Shown piece after piece: positions 37,222-46,543 of a DNA stretch of 64,000 nt; within the stretch, counting starts at the first letter, position 1, and the number at the start of each line of letters is the position of its first letter. The notes under the pieces are model-generated. The model was not told the DNA's origin. It saw nothing but the letters and a program-made list of their open reading frames with translations, and ran no database searches. A program made the position numbers and the translations under genes. This DNA comes from Staphylococcus sp. NAM3COL9 (GTDB lineage: Bacteria > Bacillota > Bacilli > Staphylococcales > Staphylococcaceae): NCBI RefSeq assembly GCF_001431205.1, contig NZ_LGPC01000016.1:448141-512140 (forward strand), written 5' to 3'.

Positions 37222-38163
37222 ATGAAACAAATTTATTTTAACCATGATGGTGGTGTAGATGATCTCATCTCATTATTTCTATTAATACAAATGGATGATG
37301 TAGCGCTTATTGGTGTAAGCGCAATTGGCGCAGATAGTTATATCGAACCCGCAGTAAGTGCATCTCAAAAAATAATTAACCGCTTCTCTGACCAACCAAT
37401 ACATGTCGCCGCTTCAAAAGAACGCGGTAAACATCCTTTTCCAAAAGATTGGCGTATGCACGCATTTTTTATGGATGCATTACCTATTTTAAATGAATCA
37501 TCAAAACAACAATCTTTATTATTAAAACAGCCTGCTTACCAAGATATTATAGATAAATTACAAGATCAGCCCCAAAAAATAACTTTACTTTTTACAGGGC
37601 CCTTAACAGATTTAGCCAAAGCAATCACAGTAGAGCCTACGATTGTTCAAAATATCGACCACCTTGTGTGGATGGGTGGTACATTTTTAGATAAAGGTAA
37701 TGTTGAAGAACCTGAACATGATGGTACAGCTGAGTGGAATGCTTTTTGGGATCCCGAAGCTGTGCAAATTGTGTTTGATACGGATATCAAAATAGAGATG
37801 GTAGCTTTAGAAAGCACGAATCAAGTACCTATGACATGGGATGTTAGACAAGCATGGGCAGATGAACGTCATTATACTGGCGTAGATTTCTTAGGCGTAA
37901 GCTATGCTGCTGTCCCGCCATTAACACATTTCCAAACGAATTCTACTTACTTCTTATGGGATGTATTAACAACAGCTTACGTTGGCATGCCTGAACTTGT
38001 TCAACAACATAGTGTAAATGTGTCTGTACATACTGATGGAGCTAGTCAAGGCCAAACATATACTGACAACGTGAATGGTAGATCTATCTCAGTAGTTGAC
38101 CACGTTGATCATGACGCTTTCTTCAAATACATCACTGATTTAGCTAAAAAAGTCATCCGCTAA
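37222..38163 (+). CDS. Inosine-uridine-preferring nucleoside hydrolase family protein
   Basis: 313 residues. It hydrolyses the N-glycosidic bond of ribonucleosides. The calcium site at the N-terminus reads FNHDGGVDD; the usual DxDPGxDD keeps its last three Asp residues, but the first is Asn. LLFTGPLTDLAKAI near 126 and VWMGGTF near 151 are typical. The C-terminal His region reads VSVHTDGASQGQTY. Ribosome site ATGGAGG precedes the ATG. It is monocistronic, followed by a very strong terminator. Confidence 0.87.
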   Translation: MKQIYFNHDGGVDDLISLFLLIQMDDVALIGVSAIGADSYIEPAVSASQKIINRFSDQPIHVAASKERGKHPFPKDWRMHAFFMDALPILNESSKQQSLLLKQPAYQDIIDKLQDQPQKITLLFTGPLTDLAKAITVEPTIVQNIDHLVWMGGTFLDKGNVEEPEHDGTAEWNAFWDPEAVQIVFDTDIKIEMVALESTNQVPMTWDVRQAWADERHYTGVDFLGVSYAAVPPLTHFQTNSTYFLWDVLTTAYVGMPELVQQHSVNVSVHTDGASQGQTYTDNVNGRSISVVDHVDHDAFFKYITDLAKKVIR

Positions 38164-38179
38164 AAAATATGATTTTTAC

Positions 38180-38227
38180 TAATGATTAAAGGGATCTCCA
38201 GTTTTGGAAGATCCCTTTAATCATTAG
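38180..38227 (+). terminator. Strong terminator, nucleoside hydrolase / CapA
   Basis: Perfect 18-base stem CTAATGATTAAAGGGATC with its complement, between convergent genes and 16 bases past the hydrolase stop. A T-rich tail follows on the plus strand. Confidence 0.88.
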
Positions 38228-38253
38228 ATATTATTTTTTAACAAACACATGTA

Positions 38254-39396
38254 TTAATAACTATCTGGAGTTAAATATTGTTTATCGATGACATCTTTAG
38301 TAATCATTTCTAAACGCTCTTTCGTAACGTCATGTTCGTGATTATAGTTTAATGCGTGTCGTTTTGCTAAATTATCGTTATATCTTTTTAATGGATACAT
38401 TTTAAAACGATGTCGTGTGTTGTCATCAAGTGGATTCACTATTTCATAATGCGTAACTAAAGATTGCCATTTAACATTTTTAATCGTTACACCCTTTGGT
38501 AATTTCTCAATATTAAAACGAATATTACCTCCTAATACATTACTTTCATCACCTGTAGTTTGCCCATTCAAAAAATTTCCCAGGGAATAAGCTACCAGTG
38601 TCTTATGATTCCCCTTCCCTTTAACCCACTTTATAGGTTGAATGACGTGAGGGTGCGTCCCAATTACAACGTCTACCCCTGCATTTGCAAATACTTCAGC
38701 ATATTTTTTCTGTTTAAGATTTGGTTCATGTTTGCCTTCACTTCCCCAATGTGCTGACACAATAACTGCATCACTTTGTGTTTTGGCTTTTGCTACATCT
38801 TTTTTAATTTGCGCTTCATCAAAATAGTTGATTTGATAAGCGTTTTCAGGAGAAATATCATTTGTGCCGTATGTATAACTTAATAGTGCAACTTTGATTC
38901 CATTTCTCTCAAAAACTGGTATATCGTCTCTCCTGTTTTGTGAATTAAACGTACCCGTATATAAGATATTATCAAATTGCTTCCATAAATTTATCTCATT
39001 CAGCAATCCATCGGTCCCTTGATCAAGTGCATGGTTATTCGAACCGTTAACAATATCAAATCCCGCATCAACAATATCATCTGCTATCTCCCTTGGCGTA
39101 TTAAATTGTTTGAATCCTGAAAATCCCTTTTCATCTCCACCAATTGGTGATTCTTGATTTATATACGAAATATCCGCTGATTTAATATCTCTTTCTAAGT
39201 ATTCATACATAGGTTTAAAGTTGAAACTACCATCATCTTGTAATGCATCTTGATAAACTACTGGGTGGATTAAATTATCCCCAACTGCATAAAATGAAAC
39301 TTTATCCACTAATTGCTTTTGGTTATGCAAGCATAGCCCACTAAAAAATATAAAAACAGTAAATAACAACGTCATCATTATTTTATATTTCCACAT
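38254..39396 (-). CDS. CapA-family (poly-gamma-glutamate biosynthesis type) metallophosphatase-like protein
   Basis: 380 residues. A short cytoplasmic N-terminus and hydrophobic anchor (about 6-24, MMTLLFTVFIFFSGLCL) place the domain outside the membrane. The catalytic-type motifs are FYAVGDNLIHPVVY (near 35), INQESPIGG (near 79), VNGSNNHALDQG (near 116), VSAHWGSEGKHEP (near 210) and VVIGTHPHVIQPI (near 240). The Cys after SGL is not a good lipobox. The capB, capC and capD genes are absent here, so a role in capsule polymer export is unproven. The gene stands alone. Confidence 0.8.
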   Translation of the reverse strand: MWKYKIMMTLLFTVFIFFSGLCLHNQKQLVDKVSFYAVGDNLIHPVVYQDALQDDGSFNFKPMYEYLERDIKSADISYINQESPIGGDEKGFSGFKQFNTPREIADDIVDAGFDIVNGSNNHALDQGTDGLLNEINLWKQFDNILYTGTFNSQNRRDDIPVFERNGIKVALLSYTYGTNDISPENAYQINYFDEAQIKKDVAKAKTQSDAVIVSAHWGSEGKHEPNLKQKKYAEVFANAGVDVVIGTHPHVIQPIKWVKGKGNHKTLVAYSLGNFLNGQTTGDESNVLGGNIRFNIEKLPKGVTIKNVKWQSLVTHYEIVNPLDDNTRHRFKMYPLKRYNDNLAKRHALNYNHEHDVTKERLEMITKDVIDKQYLTPDSY

Positions 39397-39525
39397 AACT
39401 TCCCCCCTTGCCCATTACAAATAAGTTGTTACATTATATATTAATTCTATTGTAATAATTATGATTAAACAACTCAATTTATTATATCGTGTTTACAATA
39501 TAATCAAACTTCTTTAACAATATAA

Positions 39526-39567
39526 CAATTGCGGCTGTGACATGTATTTATGCCTCAGCCGCAATTG
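39526..39567 (-). terminator. Hairpin terminator after nitroreductase
   Basis: Stem CAATTGCGGCTG / CAGCCGCAATTG, perfect over 12 bases, with loop region GACATGTATTTATG. It lies 17 bases past the nitroreductase stop. Same family as the hairpins at 28531 and 23895. Confidence 0.75.
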
Positions 39568-39583
39568 AATTCAACTTATAATA

Positions 39584-40210
39584 TTATACGTGCTTAGTAA
39601 TTGTTTCTGCTGGTAAACGATACGAACCATGAGCGGGATTTTTTGCTTTTCCTATCGCTATTATCATGACAGGTTCATAACGTTCTGAATCTATATCAAA
39701 TGCTGTTGCTATTTGGTCACTTTCAAATCCACCTATTGGATTCGTGTCATAGCCGTAAGCTCTGGCAACTAACATAAATTGCATAGCAGCTAGACTACTA
39801 TCAATTTTTATAATATCATTCATTTCACTTTTTTCTAAACTTCTATAGAAAGGTAATACTTTTCCAAGTAATTCATCTTTCACATCTTCGGGCATTAACC
39901 CTTGTTTGACAGCGTTATTATAGATTTCTTCACCATATTCATGACTTTGCATATCCCCAAAGATAACTACCATTGCAGACGAAGAATCATTTTGACGTGT
40001 ATTAAAACGTATAAGTGGGCGTAATTTGTCTTTACCTTCATCACTTTCTACAACTAAAAAGCGCCATGGTTGCATATTCACTGACGACGGTGCTTTTGTT
40101 GCTTTTTGAATCATTTCATCCATCTCTGAAGTTGGTATTTTTACTTGCTCATCGAAAAGTTTTACAGATTTTCTATTCATTACTATATCTTCAAAGTCAT
40201 TATTAATCAT
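39584..40210 (-). CDS. Nitroreductase family protein
   Basis: 208 residues, FMN-dependent NAD(P)H oxidoreductase. It shows MNRKSVKLFDEQ (near 11), the FMN-binding KAPSSVNMQPWRFLVVE (near 40) and a C-terminal MIIAIGKAKNP. The start at 40210 lies nine bases after AAGGAG. Such enzymes reduce quinones or nitroaromatics, and the natural substrate is unknown. It is monocistronic between two AT-rich spacers. Confidence 0.85.
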   Translation of the reverse strand: MINNDFEDIVMNRKSVKLFDEQVKIPTSEMDEMIQKATKAPSSVNMQPWRFLVVESDEGKDKLRPLIRFNTRQNDSSSAMVVIFGDMQSHEYGEEIYNNAVKQGLMPEDVKDELLGKVLPFYRSLEKSEMNDIIKIDSSLAAMQFMLVARAYGYDTNPIGGFESDQIATAFDIDSERYEPVMIIAIGKAKNPAHGSYRLPAETITKHV

Positions 40211-40445
40211 TATTCATTTCTCCTTAACTTTTTTTAACAAAATCAAATTATACTCAATTTATTTTAATTTACAAATCATCTGTTTGAGAATGAAATTAAT
40301 AGCAACGAGAACTTAAATAATCATTAACAATACTTCACCAGAAACTTATTATCACGATACATTATTTGAAAAATTCTATTATACTCATTTTAATTAAACA
40401 CAATTCATTAATCCAAACTTCACGAGTGCAAAATCGTAAATTGCT

Positions 40446-40889
40446 TTAATCTGTTATTTCCATAGACATCGTTATATTTCTATCACAGAAGCCCATTTTT
40501 TCGTATAATTGTTTAGCAAAGTTATTTGCAAAAACATTCAGTCTTACTTCTTTGAGGTTTTTCGCTTTAAAATACTCACCGACAAATTGTATTAATTCTT
40601 CAGCCACCCCGTGTCTTCTATATTCATCAAATACATACAACTCATATATAAAGCCATACTCTTCTTGAATAAAATAATCTGTTTTGTTATCTATAAGCAC
40701 GAAACCTTTCATATGTGCTTCTTCTATTAATACATAATATTCAGCACCTTCGCTTATTAATTGTTTTGACACTGATCTCATCGCATGATCTGATAAGTCA
40801 AAGTCTACTGTTACTGCTTCTTTAAATACATTCGGTATCGTTTCATTGATTATTTTCAACTCTTCCTGGTTTGCTTTTCTAATTGTCAT
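40446..40889 (-). CDS. GNAT-family N-acetyltransferase
   Basis: 147 residues. The acetyl-CoA-binding core reads YELYVFDEYRRHGVAEELIQF (near 85-105), and the C-terminal segment NNFAKQLYEKMGFCDRNITM is the GNAT motif B. The start MTIRKANQEE at 40889 has AAAGGG nine bases upstream. The acceptor is unknown. Confidence 0.83.
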   Translation of the reverse strand: MTIRKANQEELKIINETIPNVFKEAVTVDFDLSDHAMRSVSKQLISEGAEYYVLIEEAHMKGFVLIDNKTDYFIQEEYGFIYELYVFDEYRRHGVAEELIQFVGEYFKAKNLKEVRLNVFANNFAKQLYEKMGFCDRNITMSMEITD

Positions 40890-41396
40890 TGTTACGCACC
40901 CTTTCTTCAACACACTTTCTTGTAAATAGTTACAATCATCGTTATATCACTTTACAATTCAAATAATTTTTATTACTTTGACAATACCCTAAATTAAAAG
41001 AATTTAATTTCAAGACTTTGAAAAATAAAAATTTTACCATCCGACCGCTTTAATATCAATTTAAATCTTCTTAACTACTGGATATATTGTATTTTTATAG
41101 TAAAATAGGATGGTAACTTTATCTATATACAATTAATTACAGATGCCTTCAATATATTATAAAGAAGGCTTTTGCAATATACAAAGATCTATTTTTTAAT
41201 TGTGAATACTGTACATGATACAATGGATGCTTTACAATCAACTGATCATCTGATGATAGATCACCATTGTTTTTAATAGAGCCTTCAATAACTTACAAGG
41301 CTATTACCAATAGTTTAAAATATTATTAAAAGTTCGATATATTCTACCTTATATCAAAATATAAAGAGAAAATTTTAAAAAAAGAGGGAATAAATA
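40890..41396. other. Long leader region upstream of the glycosyltransferase fusion
   Basis: No gene seen. It holds three small inverted repeats: GCCTTC ... GAAGGC followed by TTTTG (41145-41173), TGATCATC ... GATGATAGATCA (about 41243-41263) and AGCCTT ... AAGGCT (41280-41302). The first and third share the sequence GCCTTCAATA. The first could terminate a short leader transcript. Confidence 0.35.
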
Positions 41397-43559
41397 ATGA
41401 AGTCCATATCTGTCATAGTGACTTATTACAACTCAGAAGACTATATAGAAAGTTGTTTAACTAGTCTTAAAAAACAAAGATTTCAAGATTTTGAGTTAAT
41501 TTTAGTTAATGATGGTTCAACTGATAATTCAAAAACAATCGCAACACAAAGTATTGCAAATTGGGATATACCAATTAAAGAAATTGATTTACAACAAAAT
41601 ACAGGTCATGCACATGCAAGAAATATTGCTATGCAAGAAGTAGATGCACCATACTTTATATTCATAGACTCAGATGATTATTTAGCTTCTTATGCACTTG
41701 CATTTTATATGAAAAAAATAAACCAATTTGATGCACTTATTTCACCAATACATTCATTTACACTTGATATACCACAATATATTGACCAAGACTTAGTGCG
41801 TGTGGAATATCTAGATACAAAAACAAAATCAAATCAATTTTTACGCAAAAATTCAGCGTGTAATATTGTCTTTAAAACAGCTATCGCACGTGGACATAAT
41901 TTACATTTCAATGAAGCATTAGGTGTCTTTATTGACTGGTCCTTCATATTAGATTTCATAAAATATTCAAACGGTTTTGTACGTGTGAGTCACTTCCCAT
42001 TTTATATCAAAGGTGAGGTTTATGACCCATTCTTAAAACCAAGGTTGTCTAAACAAGATTTCGGCATCGTCTTCAATGATTATGTTTATAGCTTTTCAGA
42101 TTCTATCCAACGTGCGCCTTTAAAGGAAAACAAACGTTTTATAAAAAATAAAATGAAAAATTTGTTTAAATATTCGTTTGAGCCTTCATTAAGAAAAACA
42201 CCTGAAAGATATGAACAAAACAGTGAGTTATTACCAAGAGTTACGAGACAATTACTTCCTACAATTTTCAAAAATGAAAAACCTTTATTTATTGCTGAAG
42301 CAATTATGCTTATGTTTAATAAGAGAAAATTAGCATTTAAAATTAATCAGCTTAGAAATAAAGCTAGATTAGCTAAAAACGTTGTTTTACGCAGAAAAAA
42401 TAACCATCGTGCACTTTACCAATTGACCGATTCTGAAGATAAAGTAAATCCAAAAACAATCGTATTTGAAGCTTTTGGTGGTAAAAATTACAGTGATAGT
42501 CCTAAATATGTTTATGAATATATGATGAAACATCATCCAAATTATGAATTTATATGGGTATTAAAAAGCCCTGACAGCGTACAAATACCAGGCCCTGCAA
42601 AAAAGGTTAGAAAAAATTCTAAAGCATACTATGATGCTTATTCTAGAGCAAAATACTGGATATCAAATGCTAGGCTCCCACTGTTTCTAAATAAAAAACC
42701 TAACCAAGTCTATATCCAAACTTGGCACGGTACGCCATTAAAACGCTTAGCAAACGATATGAAAGTCATTCGTATGCCTGGAACAACAACAGATCGTTAT
42801 AAACGTAACTTCAGAGAAGAAACAAATCGTTGGGATTATCTCGTTTCACCAAATGCTTATTCATCAAAAATATTTGAAACAGCATTCTGGATGAATCCAG
42901 AACAAATTCTAGAAATTGGTTACCCTAGAAATGACGTTTTAGTTAATCGTTCACAAGACAAAGCATATATTCAAGATATCAAAGAAAACTTAAATTTACC
43001 TGAAGATAAGAAAGTAATTATGTATGCTCCTACATGGAGAGATGATGAGTTTGTTAAAAAAGGTAAGTACCTGTTTGATTTGAAAATTGACTTAGATAAT
43101 TTACATGAACAATTAGGTGACGATTATGTGATTTTATTAAGAATGCATTACTTAATTTCTAATGCCCTCGATTTAAGAGGTTACGAAGAGTTTGCAATTG
43201 ACGTTTCAAATTACAGTGACATCTCTGAATTATACTTGATTTCAGATTGTTTAATCACGGATTATTCGTCAGTCATGTTTGATTACGGCGTACTAAAAAG
43301 ACCACAATTCTTTTTCGCTTATGATTTAGATAAATACGGTCAAGATTTACGTGGTTTCTATCTTGATTATCATAAAGATTTACCAGGTCCAATTTATCAA
43401 GATGCTTATAAATTAGCTGATGATTTGAAAAATCTAGACCAAGTAGAAGTAGATTACAAAGATAAAATCGACACTTTCTATAATGACTTTTGCTCATTAG
43501 AAGATGGTAAATCGTCTAAAGCAATTTCTGATTTAATTACTGGTCAACAAAATGAGTAG
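41397..43559 (+). CDS. Bifunctional GT2 glycosyltransferase / CDP-glycerol glycerophosphotransferase (GgaB/TagF-like)
   Basis: 720 residues with two domains. Residues 1-230 are a GT-A family 2 fold: SVIVTYYNSEDYIESCL, LILVNDGSTDNS and the metal-binding FIFIDSDDYL. Residues about 350-710 are a CDP-glycerol:poly(glycerophosphate) transferase domain: QTWHGTPLKRLANDM (near 440), VIMYAPTWRDDEF (near 540) and CLITDYSSVMFDYGVLKRPQ (near 620). The likely role is adding sugar and glycerol- or ribitol-phosphate units to a wall teichoic acid or similar polymer at the inner membrane face. It is unlinked here to tag/tar genes. The ribosome site is GAGGGA. Confidence 0.82.
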   Translation: MKSISVIVTYYNSEDYIESCLTSLKKQRFQDFELILVNDGSTDNSKTIATQSIANWDIPIKEIDLQQNTGHAHARNIAMQEVDAPYFIFIDSDDYLASYALAFYMKKINQFDALISPIHSFTLDIPQYIDQDLVRVEYLDTKTKSNQFLRKNSACNIVFKTAIARGHNLHFNEALGVFIDWSFILDFIKYSNGFVRVSHFPFYIKGEVYDPFLKPRLSKQDFGIVFNDYVYSFSDSIQRAPLKENKRFIKNKMKNLFKYSFEPSLRKTPERYEQNSELLPRVTRQLLPTIFKNEKPLFIAEAIMLMFNKRKLAFKINQLRNKARLAKNVVLRRKNNHRALYQLTDSEDKVNPKTIVFEAFGGKNYSDSPKYVYEYMMKHHPNYEFIWVLKSPDSVQIPGPAKKVRKNSKAYYDAYSRAKYWISNARLPLFLNKKPNQVYIQTWHGTPLKRLANDMKVIRMPGTTTDRYKRNFREETNRWDYLVSPNAYSSKIFETAFWMNPEQILEIGYPRNDVLVNRSQDKAYIQDIKENLNLPEDKKVIMYAPTWRDDEFVKKGKYLFDLKIDLDNLHEQLGDDYVILLRMHYLISNALDLRGYEEFAIDVSNYSDISELYLISDCLITDYSSVMFDYGVLKRPQFFFAYDLDKYGQDLRGFYLDYHKDLPGPIYQDAYKLADDLKNLDQVEVDYKDKIDTFYNDFCSLEDGKSSKAISDLITGQQNE

Positions 43560-43610
43560 TTCTTATACAAGCGTTTCAGTTCTTGTATTCCTTTTCTAAA
43601 CTAGCCTTGT

Positions 43611-43664
43611 AGGGGCGGGAATAAGAAATCAAATTTCAAATTTTGATTTCCTATTTCCGCTCCT
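43611..43664. terminator. Long hairpin between convergent genes, overlapping acetyltransferase 3' end
   Basis: Arms GGGGCGGGAATAAGAAATCA and TGATTTCCTATTTCCGCTCC, about 23 bases with few mismatches. The inner part AGAAATCAAATTT recurs in the hairpin at 14675-14726. A shorter stem TACAAG/CTTGTA with a T-rich tail at 43566-43595 may terminate the upstream gene. Confidence 0.6.
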
Positions 43665-44204
43665 ATTTTCATTTAATTTTTGAGCTAATAACTGCCAAGC
43701 TTTGTGATAATTATCATCTAATTGTACAGGTTTAAAACCAAACTCAAGATACATATTGATTGCTTTATAACTAATCGTTTGTGAAGTTAAATATGCTTTA
43801 TCATGATGTCTCGCTAGAATGTTCATTGCTGCACTAAGTAATGGCTTAGATAACTTCTTCCCTTGATATGCTGGTATGATACCAACCCAATGAATTCTCC
43901 CCATCATTTGAGCATCATCACCTAAACAGCCATACCATGCAGTAGTCGTACCCACAACTTCTTGCTTTTCATTTTCAATGAAGATACAACGTTGTTCCAT
44001 CTCTGCTATATAATCTCCAAACTCTTTATTAAACCTTTCTAATGCCATTTCCTCATTTTCAAACTCACCTGCTAGCGTTTCTATATAAGCCCATATTTTT
44101 TCATCACCTTTACGAAATTGCCTAATGGCAAAACCTTTAGGCACATCATACTGTGGTATGTCATCTAACTGTGTTCTGACCATTTGTACTTTAATGTTTT
44201 CCAT
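43629..44204 (-). CDS. GNAT-family N-acetyltransferase
   Basis: About 191 residues. VGIIPAYQGKKLSKPLLSAAM (near 118-138) is the acetyl-CoA-binding motif, and SYKAINMYLEFGFKPVQL is motif B. IHWVGIIPAYQG-type sequences occur in acetyltransferases of unknown acceptor. The start MENIKVQM at 44204 has GAGG nine bases upstream. The last dozen codons (ENRSGNRKSKFEI) lie inside the long hairpin at 43611-43664, so the C-terminus may have been extended by that element. Confidence 0.8.
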   Translation of the reverse strand: MENIKVQMVRTQLDDIPQYDVPKGFAIRQFRKGDEKIWAYIETLAGEFENEEMALERFNKEFGDYIAEMEQRCIFIENEKQEVVGTTTAWYGCLGDDAQMMGRIHWVGIIPAYQGKKLSKPLLSAAMNILARHHDKAYLTSQTISYKAINMYLEFGFKPVQLDDNYHKAWQLLAQKLNENRSGNRKSKFEI

Positions 44205-44459
44205 TCTGAATCGCCTCACACCTTTAAATTTTCTATATCAACTTATGTTTATAATAGCCTTATTTTCTCCGTAAAAACACATATTACCACTTCAAATAAA
44301 AACTTATATATTATGCACATTATGAATTTATAAAAAATCATAAAAAAACTGCCAACCAAAAAGTCATACATTTTTGGCGACAGTGAAAACATCTATGCTT
44401 ATCTTGGATAATGTTCAAATCTATACTTCCTTATTTTAAATCTATTGTGTTCAACAATA

Positions 44460-44681
44460 CAATACCTATTGAATATAAACATGATTGCTATCATGCCTAT
44501 GAGATTTAGATTTACATTAAATACAACAACTGCGAGCGCTGTACTCAGTGCTCATCCCAAACCAGCCCAAGTAGCGTAATTTAATCTTAAAGGTAAATAT
44601 TCCATTGCTAAACTTGGGTATAATTCACTAAAACCTTCAGAAGTATTGGGTACCTGTTTCTTCTGTAAAAATAGCAATCAT
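44460..44681 (-). pseudogene. Remnant of a small multidrug resistance (SMR/Qac-type) efflux gene
   Basis: Reading the minus strand from an ATG at 44681 gives MIAIFTEETGTQY, then a stop. After a frameshift near 44650 it gives TSEGFSELYPSLA, then YLPLRLNYATWAGLG, a TGA stop at 44552-44554, and ALSTALAVVVFNVNLNLIGM. These pieces match in order the SMR pattern ASEGFTKLYP, PLNIAYAIWSGLG and VLTTIVSVIIWKENINLI. The second membrane helix (about 20 residues) is deleted and the C-terminal helix is degraded. It therefore cannot make a working pump. Confidence 0.7.
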
Positions 44682-44726
44682 GCTACTTCTATTTAATCAA
44701 AATCATTTTAACCCCTACAAATAATA

Positions 44727-44775
44727 AGCAACTGGTAAAAATCATTAAGTTTATGACTTCACCAGTTGCTATTTT
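44727..44775 (-). terminator. Terminator of the betB-betA operon
   Basis: Stem AGCAACTGGT / ACCAGTTGCT, perfect over 10 bases with a 24-base loop, 28 bases after the betA stop. Confidence 0.65.
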
Positions 44776-44802
44776 AAAGTTATATAGAATTGTTAATTGT
44801 TT

Positions 44803-46485
44803 TTATTTTACTGTTCCTGCATCTTTGTCATGTACACCATGACGATAAAAATCAATATATTCTGGTTCCATAAGATTTTTACCACGAATAATGTCAGATG
44901 CTTTTTCTGCCATCATTAATACAGGTGAGTGGATATTACCGTTTGTGGTACGAGGCATTACAGACGCATCAACAACACGTAAGTTTTCCATACCGTGTAC
45001 TTTGAATGTTTCTGGATCAACAACTGACATCTCGTCTGATGCTGGCCCCATTCTACAGCTACATGATGGATGTAATGCAGTTTCACCATCACGTTTTACC
45101 CATTCAATAATTTCTTCATCTGTTTGTACTTCACGTCCTGGAGAAATTTCTCCACCATTAAATGGATCTAAAGACTTTTGAGACAAGATGTTTCTAGCTA
45201 CTTTGATGGCTTCAACCCATTCGCGTTTATCTTCTTCTGTAGATAAATAGTTAAATACGAAATCTGGTTTTTCAAATGGATCTTTAGATTTAATCTTCAA
45301 ATAACCACGAGAGTTAGAATACATTGGACCTACGTGTACTTGATAACCATGAGCATGTGGTGCTTTCGTACCATCGTATCTTACTGCGATTGGCAAGAAG
45401 TGGAACATTAAGTTTGGATAATCTACTTCGTCATTTGAACGTACAAATCCGCCACCTTCGAAGTGGTTAGATGCTGCTGCACCTTTACGACCTAAAATCC
45501 ATTGCAAGCCAATGAATGGCATCTTCAATTTGTTAAGGCTGGGTTGCATTGAAACCGGTTGTTTACATGCATGTTGCACATATACTTCTAAATGGTCTTC
45601 AAAGTTTTCTCCTACGCCTGGTAAATGTAGACGAGGTTCAATCCCAACTGAACGTAGGTGTTCTGAATCGCCAATACCAGATAATTGTAATAATTGTGGG
45701 GAGTTAATTGCACCACCTGATAAAATAACTTCTTTCGCATTCACTGTATGTTCTTTACCATTCTTCTTGAATGTTACACCAGTTACTTTATTACCTTCAA
45801 AATTTAATTTAGTTACAAACGCACGTGTTTGCACATCTAAGTTTTTACGTTTCATAGCTGGATGCAAGTAAGCTCTTGACGCTGATACACGTCTACCATT
45901 ATGTACTTGACTATCAAAAGGACCAAAGCCTTCTTGACGGAAACCATTGACGTCTGGTGTTTTATTATAACCTGCGTCAACACCAGCATTGAAAAATGCT
46001 TGGAATAACGGGTTTTTAGCAGGTCCTCTTCTTAATTTAATTGGACCATGGTGGCCACGATATGCATCATCTTTAGTAGAACCAAATGTTGTCTCCAAAC
46101 GTTTAAAGTATGGTAAACAATGGGCATACCCCCATGATTCCATGCCTTCTGGTTGCGCCCATTTTTCATAATCTAATGGGTTACCACGTTGATAAATCAT
46201 ACCGTTAATTGAACTTGAACCACCTAATACTTTACCACGAGCATGTCCAACTTTACGTCCATCCATATGCGGTTCTGCATTTGTTTCATAAATCCAGTCA
46301 TATAGTTTATTTCCTGCTGGATACATTAATGCTGCTGGCATTTGGATTAATAAATCCCATGAATAGTCACTACGTCCAGCTTCTAATACAAGTACATCAT
46401 TAGATGCATCTTCACTTAAACGGCCACCAAGTACCGAACCGGCACTCCCACCACCAATAATGATATAATCATATGATTTTTTCAT
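44803..46485 (-). CDS. betA: Choline dehydrogenase
   Basis: 560-residue GMC flavoprotein oxidising choline to betaine aldehyde. The FAD-binding loop [20 protein letters not shown] opens the protein. [20 protein letters not shown] (near 83), [19 protein letters not shown] (near 257, GMC signature 2) and [10 protein letters not shown] near 468 with the catalytic His complete the set. It is second gene of the betB-betA operon, 58 bases after betB. The S. xylosus name is cudB. Confidence 0.94.
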   Translation of the reverse strand: MKKSYDYIIIGGGSAGSVLGGRLSEDASNDVLVLEAGRSDYSWDLLIQMPAALMYPAGNKLYDWIYETNAEPHMDGRKVGHARGKVLGGSSSINGMIYQRGNPLDYEKWAQPEGMESWGYAHCLPYFKRLETTFGSTKDDAYRGHHGPIKLRRGPAKNPLFQAFFNAGVDAGYNKTPDVNGFRQEGFGPFDSQVHNGRRVSASRAYLHPAMKRKNLDVQTRAFVTKLNFEGNKVTGVTFKKNGKEHTVNAKEVILSGGAINSPQLLQLSGIGDSEHLRSVGIEPRLHLPGVGENFEDHLEVYVQHACKQPVSMQPSLNKLKMPFIGLQWILGRKGAAASNHFEGGGFVRSNDEVDYPNLMFHFLPIAVRYDGTKAPHAHGYQVHVGPMYSNSRGYLKIKSKDPFEKPDFVFNYLSTEEDKREWVEAIKVARNILSQKSLDPFNGGEISPGREVQTDEEIIEWVKRDGETALHPSCSCRMGPASDEMSVVDPETFKVHGMENLRVVDASVMPRTTNGNIHSPVLMMAEKASDIIRGKNLMEPEYIDFYRHGVHDKDAGTVK

Positions 46486-46543
46486 TTTTGATAAACCTCC
46501 TAAATTTTTAAATCGTTACTATTTTATATTTGTGTGTAAACCA

